From Arenicola marina (taxonomy: Eukaryota > Annelida > Polychaeta > Arenicolidae), in contig CAXHSH010000416.1 in the NCBI GenBank assembly GCA_964019135.1, positions 248,001-312,000 of the forward strand: 64,000 nucleotides of DNA, in the 5' to 3' direction. Every line of letters begins with the position of its first letter. The stretch's first letter is position 1. A program made the translations under genes and the position numbers. Positions 1 through 11,988 of the stretch are shown here, piece after piece. The notes under the pieces are model-generated. The model was not told the origin of the DNA. It did not search any database and saw only the letters and a program-made list of their open reading frames with translations.

Positions 1-1687
1 AAAGAGAGAAAATTAAGAAGATAAAGACTGTTCTGCAGTTCACAAATTTATTTGTCATCAAAAAAACCAAATTCATATATTTATTGCTATGCACAAGTTA
101 TAGTTGGATGTAAAAGATGATCTTGATGAAATCCCGTGCAGCGCACTCAGTGCTCCATGGATCATGCGATTGCGTCACATTTATTTGCCGCACAGCACAT
201 CGGGGTAGGTAAGTCTCTTTTCGGTGTTTGGTTGGGTAACATGCGCCAAAAACGACAACAAGAAGCCTCGGCCGTTTGATGCTCCGCGAAAAGGTAGATA
301 TAAAAGTTGAACCTAATTTGCTTTTTATGGGTCAATGAGGTACATAAAGGATGAAAGAATACAAATATACCTAATTTAGCCGCTATGCGCCTCTAGATAA
401 TTTACAATTTCTAAATGCGCCTATTTTTTTTTAATGTCCCCGTGCGAAATGCAGGAATCAAGACCCAACGGCGGAACAGAGTAGGAATGCTGAACGCCGC
501 TAGGGGGCGCGCGGAAGCAATTAAAAGATTTCGCCCAGAAAAGCTTACCCGGAGATCGGTTATTGAATTACGGGCTATCGCGCACTTGTTACGTAACGTA
601 TCGGAGTACTAAAAATATCACTGAAAAGCCGAAAAAAAGGAGCATATGTTTTGTTCCATTGTCTAAATCTATTGAGAATGATCTTCGAAGCACACGCGAG
701 TAAAAACTTTTGTCTCAGTTGTTTCCAACAAAGCGCTTGAAAACGCTGATGACAGTCTCGTTCGTATTCGACCACCTAAACACGTAGACTATAACATTCA
801 CACCAAATTGCCGACGTATTCCCTCGTATTCATGGTTTAAATCCGCAATTTGAGTGGCGAAGCGCAAAGTTACAGTTCCTCAATTATCGACCACAATGCG
901 CAATTCGTCAATATCCGTCCGTTATCGGAGACTGCCTCGGAGAAATCCGGTCATTGCATGCCGCAGCAATACGGAATATGCCGAGAATATCCGAAAAATA
1001 CAGGACAAAAGTTCATTTGGCGCCCTGCTGAGGTTCTTAATTCTTGTCGTGCAATGCACTGAATGTTGAACATATAAATTGGCACTCTACCTCTGTTCGA
1101 AGAATGTTTTGTCTGTATGCATACAGACTTTACAGTTAATGTATCAACATGACATAGACTCATAGTTACAGCTAGGCACATATCTATATTTACATAATTT
1201 CAGAGGCTGGCTTTAATGTTGCAAATTTCGGTACTGCTATTTGGACCAGACGTAATGCAATCTACAAATCTTTCAAAAAATATGCAATATATATAAATAA
1301 ATCTGTAGTTTCTTTATGGTATATTTCTGCCCAGTAACCTTACATCAACCTAAAAGAAGCTTTTATAAAAATGAATTAGGCTTATAGAGGCTTTTTAGCA
1401 GACCTTGTCCTTTCAGTTTGGGTTATATCTACGTATCACGGCCCACGTATCACTATGTCTAGACTGCTACCAAAAGCACTATTTGCCTTGGTATTGACTT
1501 TTCTATTACTCTAATTATTTCAGCAATAGGCTGAAATCCCTCATTCTTTCTATCCAATAGTAGTGATTTCAATATGCATGTACATGTTTTGGTTTCAGAT
1601 TGCTCTTTATTCTAGATTTGCGGCTTTCATCACCTATTTAAAGGTCTGTTAGTATACTCTTCCCCATTTATTTGAGAATTTATTTCT
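1..1687. other. No recognisable gene, AT-rich flank
   Basis: Only short ORFs (up to 76 codons) occur here on either strand. None has a motif, codon pattern or splice context that I recognise. There is no strong tandem repeat. The stretch reads as intergenic DNA upstream of the decayed mobile element that begins near 1.7 kb. Confidence 0.6.
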
Positions 1688-1963
1688 ATGTCAACAATAC
1701 CCATGCCTCCTGAAATACGGTCTATGTGTGCCAAAGCAACAAAAGTCATTCTTCAACCTAATATTTATGCCAGAAATGAAGCGTCCAGGCATTCCTTAGC
1801 CAGGAATACACTGGCAATAACTTTGTCCAGACGTCTAATGGGGAGTAACCGTGCAGAAATAAGGAAGCTGATCAAGGCCTTAATCACTGTGCTAGGTGAC
1901 ACTTCTCTGGAGGGTTACGCGTGTGTCTTCCTTAGTGATGATAATGCAGACAGCTGCGATTGA
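1688..1963 (+). pseudogene. Possible 5' ORF piece of the decayed element
   Basis: This 91-codon ORF (first residues MSTIPMPPEIRSMC) lies 160 bases before the coiled-coil ORF and on the same strand. A second ORF at 1896-2117 overlaps it in another frame. I do not recognise either sequence, and their link to the downstream element is positional only. They could be the degraded N-terminal part or chance ORFs. Confidence 0.25.
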
Positions 1964-2126
1964 GACTCTTCAGGTTGAGCAATTCTTAGCCAAAGTATAC
2001 AAAGGAATGGAACTTGCTATGTCACTAATCCCATTTAGTGCGAAATATTTTCACTTTGTGGACATGTACATATCTTCATCAATACCATCATTGCTACCAG
2101 AAATAAGTGGTATCTAGGCATACTTC

Positions 2127-2756
2127 ATGAACATTTCCTTCCTTCATAAATTGATGATGAAGAAGTTGCAGGACTTTGACATAACTTCATCTATGTTGAA
2201 TGGTGAAGAGCATTTCCCGAAAGTGGTGTGGACAAATGAGTTCCTTGTAATTTTACACTTGCATTGCCAGGAAAATCATATCCCCCTGAAAAATGTGCAA
2301 TTGTGGATCAATGAACAAAATGCCATATGTGATCATGATATCAACTTTAGCGCTGTATTGGCTAAGATACGCCGAGTCAAACAGAAGGCCTCACAGTTAA
2401 GAGGAGCAAGAAGAGAATGCTTTCTGGCAGAGTTTTTTAACTTGCCAACCACAGGCCTGGTTTCATCCATGGATTACGGACCTTCTCCAGTCACCGATTC
2501 TTCTACCATGTTTAGTGACAGACAATCAGAGGAACTGAAAGCAGCCAGGTACCAAAAGAAACTACAGGCTAGAAAATTGAAACGTTTGATAGCAAAAGTG
2601 CAAAGACTGGAACACCAATTGGAACTGAGGAAAAAACGGGAAAAAGAATTACTGAAAACAAAAATCCATCAGAAGAAAGAAATGAAGAAAAATGAAAGAG
2701 ATTTGGATAGCAAAGAGAAACAACAGAAAAGGTTTCAGACAGGAATGCTCAGATAG
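2127..2756 (+). pseudogene. Coiled-coil N-terminal part of decayed element protein
   Basis: The 209-codon ORF has a globular N-terminal half that includes HCQENHIPLKNVQLWINEQN. It is followed by a long charged segment from about residue 130 to the end, rich in K, E, R and L in heptad-like spacing (LKRLIAKVQRLEHQLELRKK), which is a predicted coiled coil. The ORF stops at 2756. The coiled coil continues in shifted frames up to the next ORF at 2824, so the break is probably a lesion and not a true end. It most likely formed the oligomerisation region of the same protein as the downstream pieces. Confidence 0.5.
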
Positions 2757-2823
2757 AAGAAGGAGTGCAGACAAATTAAAAATAAGATGTTCTCACTGGA
2801 AGCCCATCTTGCTCAGTTGAAGG

Positions 2824-3606
2824 ATGAAAGTCATCACCTACGTAACAGCCGTGATACTTTGCTCAAGGAGTTTTAAGACACAAAATGAAGAGTTAAACAC
2901 CAGTTGCAGCTATCTTCAAGACCGTGTCAATGATGCTCCAGATATCGACCTCTTTAACACTACGACTGGAAATTTCAAAACAAGCACCATGCAGTGTTGC
3001 ATGAATCTCACCAATCTCGGCGTCGCTTCACGGAATGTTGCATCAGTCATAAGGGAGGTGATGACATTGTGTGGGAAGTCTCCCGATCGGCTCCCGGCGC
3101 GCCAGACTGTCGATGACATGACTACTGCCAAAGTTCCTCTGGTTCAAAACCAAATTCGCGCTGTGTTACCCGATAAGCATGAGACGACATTATTAACGGA
3201 TGAAACGACGCGTTTTGGGAAAAAATGTTGTGCTTATCTAGTAAGTGACAAGGAAAAAAACAGTTACTTGCTGGGACTGAAAAGTATGGCGGACAAATCT
3301 CGGTCTACTCTAGACATTTTGAGGGAAATTTTGTCTGACATCTCATCATCTTGTCATGGAGACGAGCAGCGTCATGAGAGTTCCACCGGATTGTATATTT
3401 TATATAACATAAAAAACACTATGTCCGATCGGGCAAGCACAGCAAAATGCTTCAACTGCTTGCTGAAGAAATATAGACAAGATATTCTTTCAAGTGTAGT
3501 GACTGGGTGGAAAGACATGGATGCACAACAGAGACAAAATGTTGCCCACCTGAACAACTTCTTCTGTGCTTTGCATTTACTAGTAGGTATTGCAGATGTC
3601 TGTTGA
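2824..3606 (+). pseudogene. Core domain of decayed element protein
   Basis: The 260-codon ORF carries the best-conserved blocks: LTDETTRFGKKCCAYLVSDK, SRSTLDILREILSDISSSC, IKNTMSDRASTAKCFN and LNNFFCALHLLVGIADVC. I recognise these as a recurrent domain of repetitive animal proteins. The TDETTRFG strand and later acidic positions are suggestive of a nuclease or transposase fold, but I cannot prove a catalytic set. The reading is lost at 3606. The homologous sequence resumes in the +2 frame around 3635, so at least one frameshift separates this ORF from the next piece. Confidence 0.55.
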
Positions 3607-3634
3607 ACGTCTCTGCACAGGTTCGAAACAAGAG

Positions 3635-4165
3635 TCCGGGACAGTGGCCTTGATACGACAGTGTGCAAAGGCGTTTTCTCGAGGTGGCGACGAGAAGAGC
3701 GGCTGCTTTCAGCATTGGAAGACATTTGTTTAAGCAGAGAAGGAAAGGGTTTTGTTTGTGCCATTTCATGGAAACAGATTTAATATAATCTTTTATCAAG
3801 CTGAAGCTGTTTTCTATCACAAGGAACGCATTGTCACTTTTCTAAGAGACACTCATGGAACATCCAATCGCCTTTTAATTGCTATAGAAGCAGGAATATC
3901 CAAAGAAATTTATTTGGCGAGTTGCAGAGTAGCACTCCTTTGGCGTGTGGCAGAAACTAGCAGCCACATCTTTGAAATAAATCAACACTACATCGAAATC
4001 TGCAACTTCCTGACAAATCAATCAGGAGACTGTGCACTTCTGGAAGGTAACAGCCCACTTGACGAAAGACTCATTGCAAGGGATGCCATACTGGAATGTT
4101 TACTGGACGACGCTGTAAATGATGCAATAGCCACACAGATATGCCACATACCAAAGAATTTATAG
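3635..4165 (+). pseudogene. Continuation of core domain, with stop
   Basis: The ORF is open from 3752, but the homologous frame starts earlier, near 3635, with SGTVALIRQCAKAF and GGDEKSGCFQHW. A TAA at 3731-3733 interrupts that frame just before VPFHGNRFNIIFYQAEAVFY. After this come helical segments ending in DDAVNDAIATQICHIPKN. The same order of blocks follows the preceding ORF in intact relatives as I remember them. The piece is therefore the next part of the same protein, broken by a frameshift and one nonsense codon. Confidence 0.55.
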
Positions 4166-4575
4166 AACAAGAAGCGAAAGCGCGACGTAAAGCGGTAACA
4201 AGACTTGCGCGGGCGCCGCCTAGTGGGGAGGGTTAATCAGCGCTCGGTCAACTCGGTGCAGACGGCAAAATGGACGCAGGTTGTAGCCGCTGGAAGTCCG
4301 GTCGTGGCACAATTTGTGCGACATGGAATTGCCACAATTATAAAGATACAAGAGGAGATATTTCCTTCTTTCAATTCCCCAGGGACAAAGAGAAGTAAGT
4401 GTTATTTCTATGAGGTTTCGGCGAACAATTGGGATTAGTCCATGACCATTTTTTTTTGTTTATGTTTTGACAGGCGAACTGTCATTGTCAACTGACTGTT
4501 TGACAGCTCAACCAGTGTCAGCTGCGTGTGTGAAGATCTGTAAATTAGGCATGATTGTTAGTCTGATCAGACTCA
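4166..4575 (+). other. Basic tail and unassigned sequence
   Basis: Immediately after the preceding stop the sequence still encodes a basic stretch (EAKARRKAVTRL) in a neighbouring frame. A 77-codon ORF at 4205-4438 follows, which I do not recognise. The likely reading is decayed linker of the same element up to the point where the 339-bp repeat block begins. Confidence 0.3.
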
Positions 4576-5360
4576 GGTGGTGTCAATGAAGCAAGCCTTG
4601 ACACTCAAGATACAATATTAAGTACAAGAAATCGTAATAAAAGGTATTAAAATAATAAAAAAAAACCTCTATCCTCCCCCCACCCCACCTCTACCCCGTC
4701 CTCCCACGACCCCCAGGGGATGGGTAATGTCAAACAAGCGAACCTGTAGACTAAAATACCCCAGAAGCCAAAAAATCGGTAAAAATATTGCTCTAAAAAA
4801 TTGCTCTAAAAAAATTCCTCAGTATGCCGACCCCCCCCCCCCCCCGCCTAAGGCCCTACCTTTCCCACGCCGCTCCGCTAATAACCGCCCCCATCCCACG
4901 CCTCTTAGCGGTCGGGTGGTGTCAATGAAGCAAACATTTTCACTCAAAAAACAATATTAAGTCCTAGAAAAAAACGTTAAAAAAATATTATTAAAATAAA
5001 ATAAAAAATCCCTCTGTATCCTAAACCCCCACACCCCTCCCCTAGGCCCCTGGCCCCCTCCTCCCACGCCCCCTAGGGGGTGGGTGATGTCAAACAAGCG
5101 AACCTGTAACCCACAAGCCAAAAAAATCGGTAAACAAAATTGCTTTAAACAATTTCATCAGAATGCCGACCCCCGCTTCCCTACGGCCCTACCCCCCCCC
5201 CCCCCCCATGGCCATTAGGGGTAGGTGAGGTCAAAGAACCTTTAGACTGAAATAACCCACAAGCAAAAATAAATCGTTACAAAAATATTTAAACAAAATC
5301 GGATCACAATAAGTTCAGAATAAGTTTCTCCTACCCCCCACGACCCCCCCCCCCCCCCCA
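4576..5360 (+). repeat. Imperfect tandem repeat, 339-bp period, C-rich
   Basis: The phrase GGTGTCAATGAAGCAA recurs with a spacing of 339 bases (4579 and 4918). The shared downstream order is an A/T-rich stretch, a block of CCCC-rich sequence, GTCAAACAAGCGAACCTGTA and AATCGGTAAA. A third, shorter copy starts near 5220. The copies differ mainly in the lengths of C and A runs. The block sits between two parts of the decayed protein, so it probably inserted into, or expanded inside, the element. Confidence 0.65.
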
Positions 5361-5624
5361 TGTCCAACACACGCGTAACCCCAGCGCACCCTGGGAGTGC
5401 AGGGCGGCAGCAATACCACGGTACAGACCTGTGGAATCAAGCAGCTCAGAACAAAATTTGGTGCGCACCCCGGAGGGTTCGCCATCGGCCTTCGTTCAGG
5501 CAGCAGGACACGCCCGTGCACACCTGGCTAGAGCGATGTAATAACCCTCACTGCTTGGCGGCGCCACCACGATTCTGTTACCGGGTTATAGATACGGCTT
5601 TCGCTTCTTTTCCATGCACGTTCT

Positions 5625-5969
5625 TTGCACATACTGAGCATGGCAATGAAAGGACTTTTGGAGAGGCTGGTAGCTGATCAGCTACCGGGAGACATATATT
5701 TTATGGCCACAGAAGAGGTCTGTAGGCAGACGATATCCGTACCGCTTCTCAACAAACAACCAGAATTTATCTTCAGCATCCTGGACCAATTGATGAGGAT
5801 CAGACCGAATGCTACGCTGCTGACAAATGAAGCTTTCCTCATGTACAGCCATAACAAGACTAAGGACTGGCTTGACGGAAGGGAGTCTGAGGAGAGAAGC
5901 AGGCAGCTGTCAGGGCCTTCAGAAGGGCCTTCAGAAGAAGGAAGCACCTCATCGAACAAGCTAGATTGA
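5625..5969 (+). pseudogene. RPNATLL segment of decayed element protein
   Basis: This 114-codon ORF contains LVADQLPGDIYFMATEEVC, FSILDQLMRIRPNATLLTNE and MYSHNKTKDWLDG. I associate this order with the C-terminal third of the same repetitive protein family as the ORFs at 2.8-4.2 kb. It ends in a low-complexity SGPSEGPSEEGSTSS stretch created by a small in-frame repeat of GGGCCTTCAGAA at about 5911-5937. Its stop overlaps the start of the next ORF by 4 bases, and the protein continues there in another frame. Confidence 0.5.
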
Positions 5970-6466
5970 AGGCACTACAGGAAAAAAAGATGGCCCTGGA
6001 GAAGAAACGGCAAAAAGTGCTTACTATGAAAGAAACTGCCACAAGGGACATTATCCATTATGGACTGTGGCAAAGCAAAAGTGAAGTAGAGATTAAATTA
6101 CTAGAAATTCCAAAAAGAGAACATGTAAAAGCCTTGCAAGCACAGTTGCGCTTCCGTCGCAATGTTTTGAAACAGCACAGTGAGGACATTTCAATCTTTG
6201 CCTTCTCCTGCAAGGACTTTGAGGGAAAATACCGAAAGCTCACTGTTGTGCAACTCACAGCAAATTTGCTGAAATTAATAGCAGTTGCACTGGCAGCTCC
6301 AAACACTATGCAGGAACACTCTGCAGTGCTACTTGCTGGGAAACGTGTGAAACACAAGTTCTCTGATGGAGAATGGTTCGGCAAAGTTATTTCAGTTGTC
6401 CCAGGTTTCCGCCAGTGGTATAATATCAAATATGATGCAGATGATGCTATTTATACCAAAAATTAA
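5966..6466 (+). pseudogene. C-terminal coiled coil plus Tudor/chromo-like module
   Basis: Residues 1-35 are lysine-rich (EKKMALEKKRQKVLTMKE). They are followed by IIHYGLWQSKSEVE, LKAQLRFRRNVLK-like text and a leucine-rich helix. The last 40 residues (GKRVKHKFSDGEWFGKVISV, then VPGFRQWYNIKYDADDAIY) resemble a small beta-barrel reader module of Tudor or chromo type, as in homologous repetitive proteins. The ORF ends with a stop at 6464-6466. This is probably the real C-terminus of the element protein; function is inferred from shape only. Confidence 0.5.
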
Positions 6467-8449
6467 TGGAAGATTACAAAACAGGTGACCTTAGCATTGT
6501 TCCAGAATAGCCTCTCTGACAGCATAAATTCAGGTACTATATATGTAAGGCCACATGCAATCATGAAATATATATTTTGGACAAGTTTCACAATGAAGTG
6601 CACAAAAGTGGTTATGCATGGGACGACACTGTTCACATTTTCACACAACTGCATGCTCTCATTGGACACATGTGATGCAGTTACATTAAATTTGCCCAAT
6701 AATATCCCGAAATATCCAGTTACTCTACAACCTGTTCTATATAAATATTATCATGTTAAACACACTATAGTCAAGATGGTGATACTGGTTGGACAATATA
6801 GACTTTAGTGAATCTATTCTATTTTGAATCTTTAGTCAATCTATCTGATATTTGCTCACTGTCATATATCTTTATCAAGGGTCGCACCACACTCCAACCA
6901 CACTTGTTAGTCTCTGCACTGTCGGGATGACACGCTGCACCCACATATCCTCATCCTCCAACCTGCACAACGATAGTTAGAAACACTACACTATCTTATT
7001 TAATATTTTGTGGTATATATTTCTTTAGTTTTATCTGTGAAAACTATGAGCATATAATATTGTCAAATTATCTAATTATACTGTCAGATTTTGATTTATT
7101 CTATTCTACCAAAGTTTCAGCAAAACTCTAAGGTCACAATTGGTCATAACAATACAAGTGGTAAATTTAGTGTAAATTGAAATATTACTGGTACCACATT
7201 TACAGTTTTTATTACTTATCGTAATATTTATGGAAATATATATGTCATCATTGTAATTATTTCAGGTGCCGCTATGTTCCATTTGAAGAGAAAACATGGA
7301 TATTATGTACAGTATACTTAACAGGTAAAAACAATTCTTTGCATACTTCCTATTAGTAATTTCTGAACCCTATCGGATGTTTCATATTTTATCCTTTTCA
7401 CATAGATGCATTTAAAAGAAATTTACTAAACTATGTATTTTACCGGTTAAAGAAAACATTTCTTTGTTTTCATTGATAATACCATGTTATATAGGAAGAT
7501 ATATTAGTAATGCAATTATTGTAGATATGTTCAGCGACTTGAAGAAATACCAGATTTCCGGCAAAAATTACCTGAAGGTATGTAACTTTGCAAAGCCATA
7601 AAAGCATTAATAAAAAATGTAGAAAGTTCAACGTCTACATTCTATTCATAGGTGTGTCTCTTATTCCCTTGCAGTTACAGACCTAAGACCATTTTTTTTA
7701 TCAAAAGTTATAAACACAGGTTCCACAATTAAAAGAGGGTGTGTAAGTTTAACATCTTCCAGAATCATTAATATTACACTTACAATGCTAGAATCAGCTT
7801 TATTTATCATCAGAGATGCATATATTTAAAATCGCACATATACATTTACAATAATCATGCACAGAAAATTCGGCCCAGCATTCCTAAACAGAGTGGGTCT
7901 CCAGAGGCCACGCTCGCATGTAAACAAAGTGTTGGTTCAGCGGAAGGTAGTCGTCAGTTACGTCAACGCCTTGCGTGTGATTGGCTAACTCTGGTCACGT
8001 GTTCAAAACATGTCGACACCCGCTTGATGGGCGAAAATGTGTATTTTATACTGTTGATTTGCGATTTTCTCGATAATGCTTTCTTGAAAAAAAACGATTA
8101 ACGGCAAATTGATTTTATACCAACAGAGTTTTATTTTTATATCACACTGTAGCCCCCCGTTTTTTTTAAGCCCAATGGTCATGGTAATAGAATGTGTTGG
8201 TGATTGTCATGCATGTCATAATAGTAAATACAAAAGTCACTGTACTCAGACATAAATGATACCACAAGTGAGTTTACTTAATGAACAGCAATGAATTGAC
8301 TTCTTTCTTCATTACTATAATTAGTAATGGTATTCACAATTTACAACCAAGTGTTATATTATATAGTTTATATTATATCAGTGCACCTAAGGCATGAAAT
8401 GGGTAAAGCGTCCTGAAAATACACTACCAACCAGTGCACCAAAATTACA
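6467..8449. other. AT-rich stretch without recognised gene
   Basis: A 107-codon plus ORF (6485-6808) and a 78-codon minus ORF (6463-6699) overlap each other and match nothing I know. The rest, to 8.45 kb, is AT-rich with many stops in all frames. GTAAA-like and TTTCAG-like signals occur but define no convincing exon. It probably contains the 3' end of the first element and the 5' part of the Harbinger element. Confidence 0.5.
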
Positions 8450-8762
8450 TCAAACATGACCTAAATACATACTATAAATTAGTTTCAATTTCAGTTCAAT
8501 CCCTGGCACCAAAGGTCGACACCGAACGCAGCTTGGACGAAGTTGTACTTCAGATGGCTGAAGTTGTAGGCCGTCGTTACCACCATCATGCCCACACGCG
8601 AATTCCGCTTTGACTGGAGCTCGTCCATGGTTGAAATTCTGTAAATTCGTTATCATATTAATAGTAATTGAATACTATGGTAACATATATTATCAGGAAT
8701 TAATTACTTAGAGAATCCCACTTTCTAACGTTTCCCACCCCCTTTCAGACTCTAAAGTATAT
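8450..8762 (+). other. Possible degraded upstream part of Harbinger element
   Basis: After a TTTCAG at 8487-8492, the plus strand reads SLAPKVDTERSLDEVVLQMA for a short way, and a 68-codon minus ORF overlaps it. Neither is recognised. Position directly before the Harbinger catalytic ORF suggests the transposase N-terminal exon should lie here. No helix-turn-helix could be identified and the polyC stretch at 8766-8785 disrupts the reading. Confidence 0.2.
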
Positions 8763-9467
8763 ATGTGCCCCCACCCCCACCCCCCTTTAAATTGTGTGGC
8801 TGAACAAGCTGAGACCTGCCGCATATATGAGGATATACACAACTATCCAGGTGTAATCGGCTTTATTGATGGGACACATTTCGAAATCAAAGCCCCTGTT
8901 ATACAGAAAGAGGACTATATAAACCGCAAAGATTACTACTCCATAATACTGCAAGCCGTTGTCACTTCAGATCTTCGCTTCGTCGATATATTTTGCGGTT
9001 GGCCTGGACGAGTGCATGATGCCCGTGTCTTTAGAAACTCTCCCTTGTATGAGCGTGGTGCAGCTGTCTGTGGTGAAAACCACATTCTTGGCGATGGGGC
9101 ATACCCCATTCTAAGATGGCTAGTGAAGCCTTACAGAGACAATGGTCACCTGACGAGGTCTGAGAAACGCTTCAATACTGTACATTCCACTATCCGAAGT
9201 GCAGTTGAGAGAGCATTTGGCAGCATCAAAGGTCGATTCAAGAGATTAAGGTTCATGGAGCACGCCAGCAGGCAGCACACAAATGAGACTGTTGCTGCTG
9301 CATGTGTCCTTCATAACATATGCATCGCAGAAGGAGACGGCATAGAGGACATCTACAGGAATGACATGCCTAACGAGGTAGTTCCTCTAGGAATGTTCAA
9401 CCATGCAGCTGAAGAGGAAGGGGCATTAAAGAGACTACAGATAACAAGACAAGTGAATGGTCAATGA
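8763..9467 (+). CDS. PIF/Harbinger transposase (HARBI1-like), 5'-partial
   Basis: The 234-codon ORF encodes a DDE_Tnp_4 nuclease domain. Visible motifs are YPGVIGFIDGTHFEI (first Asp), GWPGRVHDARVFRNS, NHILGDGAYPILRWLVKPY (second Asp) and STIRSAVERAFGSIKGRFKR (Glu), then HTNETVAAACVLHNICI, the usual C-terminal signature. About 100 N-terminal residues normal for the family are missing, and the first codons come from a polyC run, so the true start lies upstream or in another exon. Such enzymes cut and paste their element with a partner Myb/SANT-like protein, which I did not find nearby. The catalytic core itself has no stop or frameshift. Confidence 0.85.
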   Translation: MCPHPHPPLNCVAEQAETCRIYEDIHNYPGVIGFIDGTHFEIKAPVIQKEDYINRKDYYSIILQAVVTSDLRFVDIFCGWPGRVHDARVFRNSPLYERGAAVCGENHILGDGAYPILRWLVKPYRDNGHLTRSEKRFNTVHSTIRSAVERAFGSIKGRFKRLRFMEHASRQHTNETVAAACVLHNICIAEGDGIEDIYRNDMPNEVVPLGMFNHAAEEEGALKRLQITRQVNGQ

Positions 9468-11988
9468 ACATGGTTATTGCAGGGGATCCACTGCATGATC
9501 AATGATGATTAGTATAGTGTAGTACATCTGATAATGATACGCTGAAAGTATAAGGACTAGTTGCTTGTTAACAGCGGTATAAGTTTTTAAATGCATGTTG
9601 GGAATAACCAGATTACATGCATGCAACTGTCAATTATATTTCGTTGTCAGCGCCCGGGCTTAGTCACATGGTTTAGTAGCATCGCCATTGTCTCAATTGG
9701 TATCGTTACATGAAAATAAAAGAAGCCGCATGAGTGATACTGTTGCTATGCATGTGTTATGTATCCACATTTTTTATGTTGTAACAATGAGATATGTATT
9801 ATATAAGTAAATTTCCAGTGAGCAGTCGACATATATATACCAATAATAAACGCAATGATCAGAGAAGGAAGACATTTGAAAGCAACTCCGGGTTAAACAC
9901 ACAAACGGTTTATTTAAGTATTACGATACACCCAAACTCATGACTTGAAGGTATAATCTGGATTGGGGTATCTACAATGAGAAAGGTAATGAAATGCATT
10001 AACTGAAAAGGTAGTCCCAACTTTTATATATACAATAAATAATTGATGTATCATGCGCAACTAAATATATACAATATTGATTAATATCATTGATGAATAT
10101 CCTGTACTAGCAAATGGAAATCGATATATATCATGCACAACTAAATATGCACAACATCATATACAAGTTTCAACCAAGAGGCAATGACAGCTAATATTAG
10201 CAATCTATACCCAGAGAGCTTCCCTGTTGATCAACTGTTTCCGGTTGAAGAGGAGTCTTGTAAGATGTAAATATATTCGTGAGGGTATTTCATTACTATG
10301 CTACAAAGTTTTAACTATGTAACAAAGTATCCAATCCATGGCATACATTTCATGGTCATGAAATATCCTATATGCCGGCTATATAAACATTTTAACATAT
10401 ACAAAGGTTAATATCAGGTGTGCGATAGATACCTAGTTCTTTCACTCCTTCAATTGCTTTGTTACTAATTTGTCCTCACTTTTTTAGTTTTAAAGATTGA
10501 ACAGTGACATTTAGTGCCACAACACATGTTATCCGGCCTAGTGTCAATGTCAACCATAGTTGTTGCAGATCAGGCCATAATGTGGCAGGGTAGTGGAGAG
10601 GGGAATCACATACTGCATATGTCATGTGATACTGTAGTATTCCGGGTATTAGGTTATTTGATTTCATTATTGGTTACGTAAATCCGTGCTTTGGGAACGC
10701 GTCGAGATGGAATCCCCAGTGGATGACGTATGTCTCCTGGATACCTCGCGCGTTACCAAAGCAACGACGCTTGTCGTCTGCAGTTCCGATTTTAGATTTT
10801 GGACAGGAAGGCCGGCAGTCAAAAAGACGTCGGATTCCGCTGCTTTTAGGCCACATCTGAAGGGAACTGCAAGACAGAAGTGACCGCCGACTCACCGGTA
10901 GAAGCTTGGGACAAGTTGTATTTATATTTTATTAAGGGGAATTTAGCATAGTCCGAATAAAAGGGATCAGTCTGAAACTCTACTCCCGGCGTTTGTTGAG
11001 TTTCTCCCGTTGGTAAACACCTAAACTGCAGAAACGAACCTGGCTGTGAAAAGTACAAATTAAATTACACAAGTGTTTCTCTGTTCCCGTAACCATCGGG
11101 TTACGGCGGAGAAATACCACAATACCCTCCACCACCATTCTGTGTAACTGGCCTCTGCAGTGCTATTCATAGGGTAAACACGTATCTTATGGTAAGTAAA
11201 CATGATGAAATGGTTGATATAACTTTCATCTGAATACCATTTTTTCCCCCTATTTTTTCCATACAAGCATGTACGCCAGCATGATCCTCTTTTTGTGATG
11301 ATCAACCTCTGGCCAGAAGTATATATGATGTTATATTTCCCAAACTCTTATCATATTACTTATATACGGGTATAACTATAGCGGAATTCAACCTGTTATT
11401 TTGTTCTTTTACATGCAATATCATATAAACAATGATACAAAAAAAACAATGTCATAACAAATAAGATATTCTCGCACTGTTGTCAGTGGCCAATGTTGAC
11501 ACCAGTTCCGGGAAAAACCCATCCCGGTATACGTGTCAGAAATTGAGATTTTATCATATTAGATCTATGTGACAGATTGATAAATTAGTTTATGCGGCGA
11601 AATTTGGCGGCTTAACAGCTGAAACTTCCATTGTAAAATCCATTTTAGTCTTCCAATCGTGCGTTGTTTTGCGGCCGCCATTCACGTTACAGATCTTGTC
11701 ACTCAGTGCTCACCGCGTTGTCAATGCGCGCGTAACTGATATTTACATAAATAGTTCCAACAAACCCACCTAACTTAATAGCTATAGACCTGAATCATAT
11801 GAACTACAACTGTAGAATTAATAGCTACTATTTACGAAACAGAAGTTCATGTTAAGAAATATATACCATTTTGCCTAAAACAATATGTTCGTTAGGCCTA
11901 CCACAGCCCGCAGAGGCGTAATCACTTTGACGACGTCATATCTCCAGGGAAACACGTCACGCGAACACTTAGTTACTGGTGCTATTGT
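9468..11988. other. No recognised gene
   Basis: The stretch is AT-rich with short ORFs on both strands (for example 10674-10895 minus, 10686-10883 plus, 11060-11305 minus) that overlap one another and show no motif. An AACTAAATATxxxCAxxATC phrase recurs loosely around 10.06-10.16 kb. The stretch from about 11.9 kb runs into the 5'-truncated LINE. Confidence 0.5.

Larger units (their letters stand above)
1688..6800 (+). mobile_element. Decayed mobile element, family not named
   Basis: Five successive plus-strand ORF pieces at 2127-2756, 2824-3606, 3752-4165, 5625-5969 and 5966-6466 appear to be fragments of one long protein. I recall the same domain order from repetitive uncharacterised proteins of cnidarians, molluscs and echinoderms: an N-terminal region and coiled coil, a core with TDETTRFGKK, IKNTMSDRAS and NNFFCALHLLVGIAD, then VPFHGNRFN, a RPNATLL segment, a basic coiled coil and a C-terminal module with VISVVPGF. 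Frameshifts, in-frame stops and a roughly 1-kb repeat-rich block show it is dead. Element ends were not found. The superfamily is not assigned here; a DDE-type transposase is possible but no triad was proved. Confidence 0.6.
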
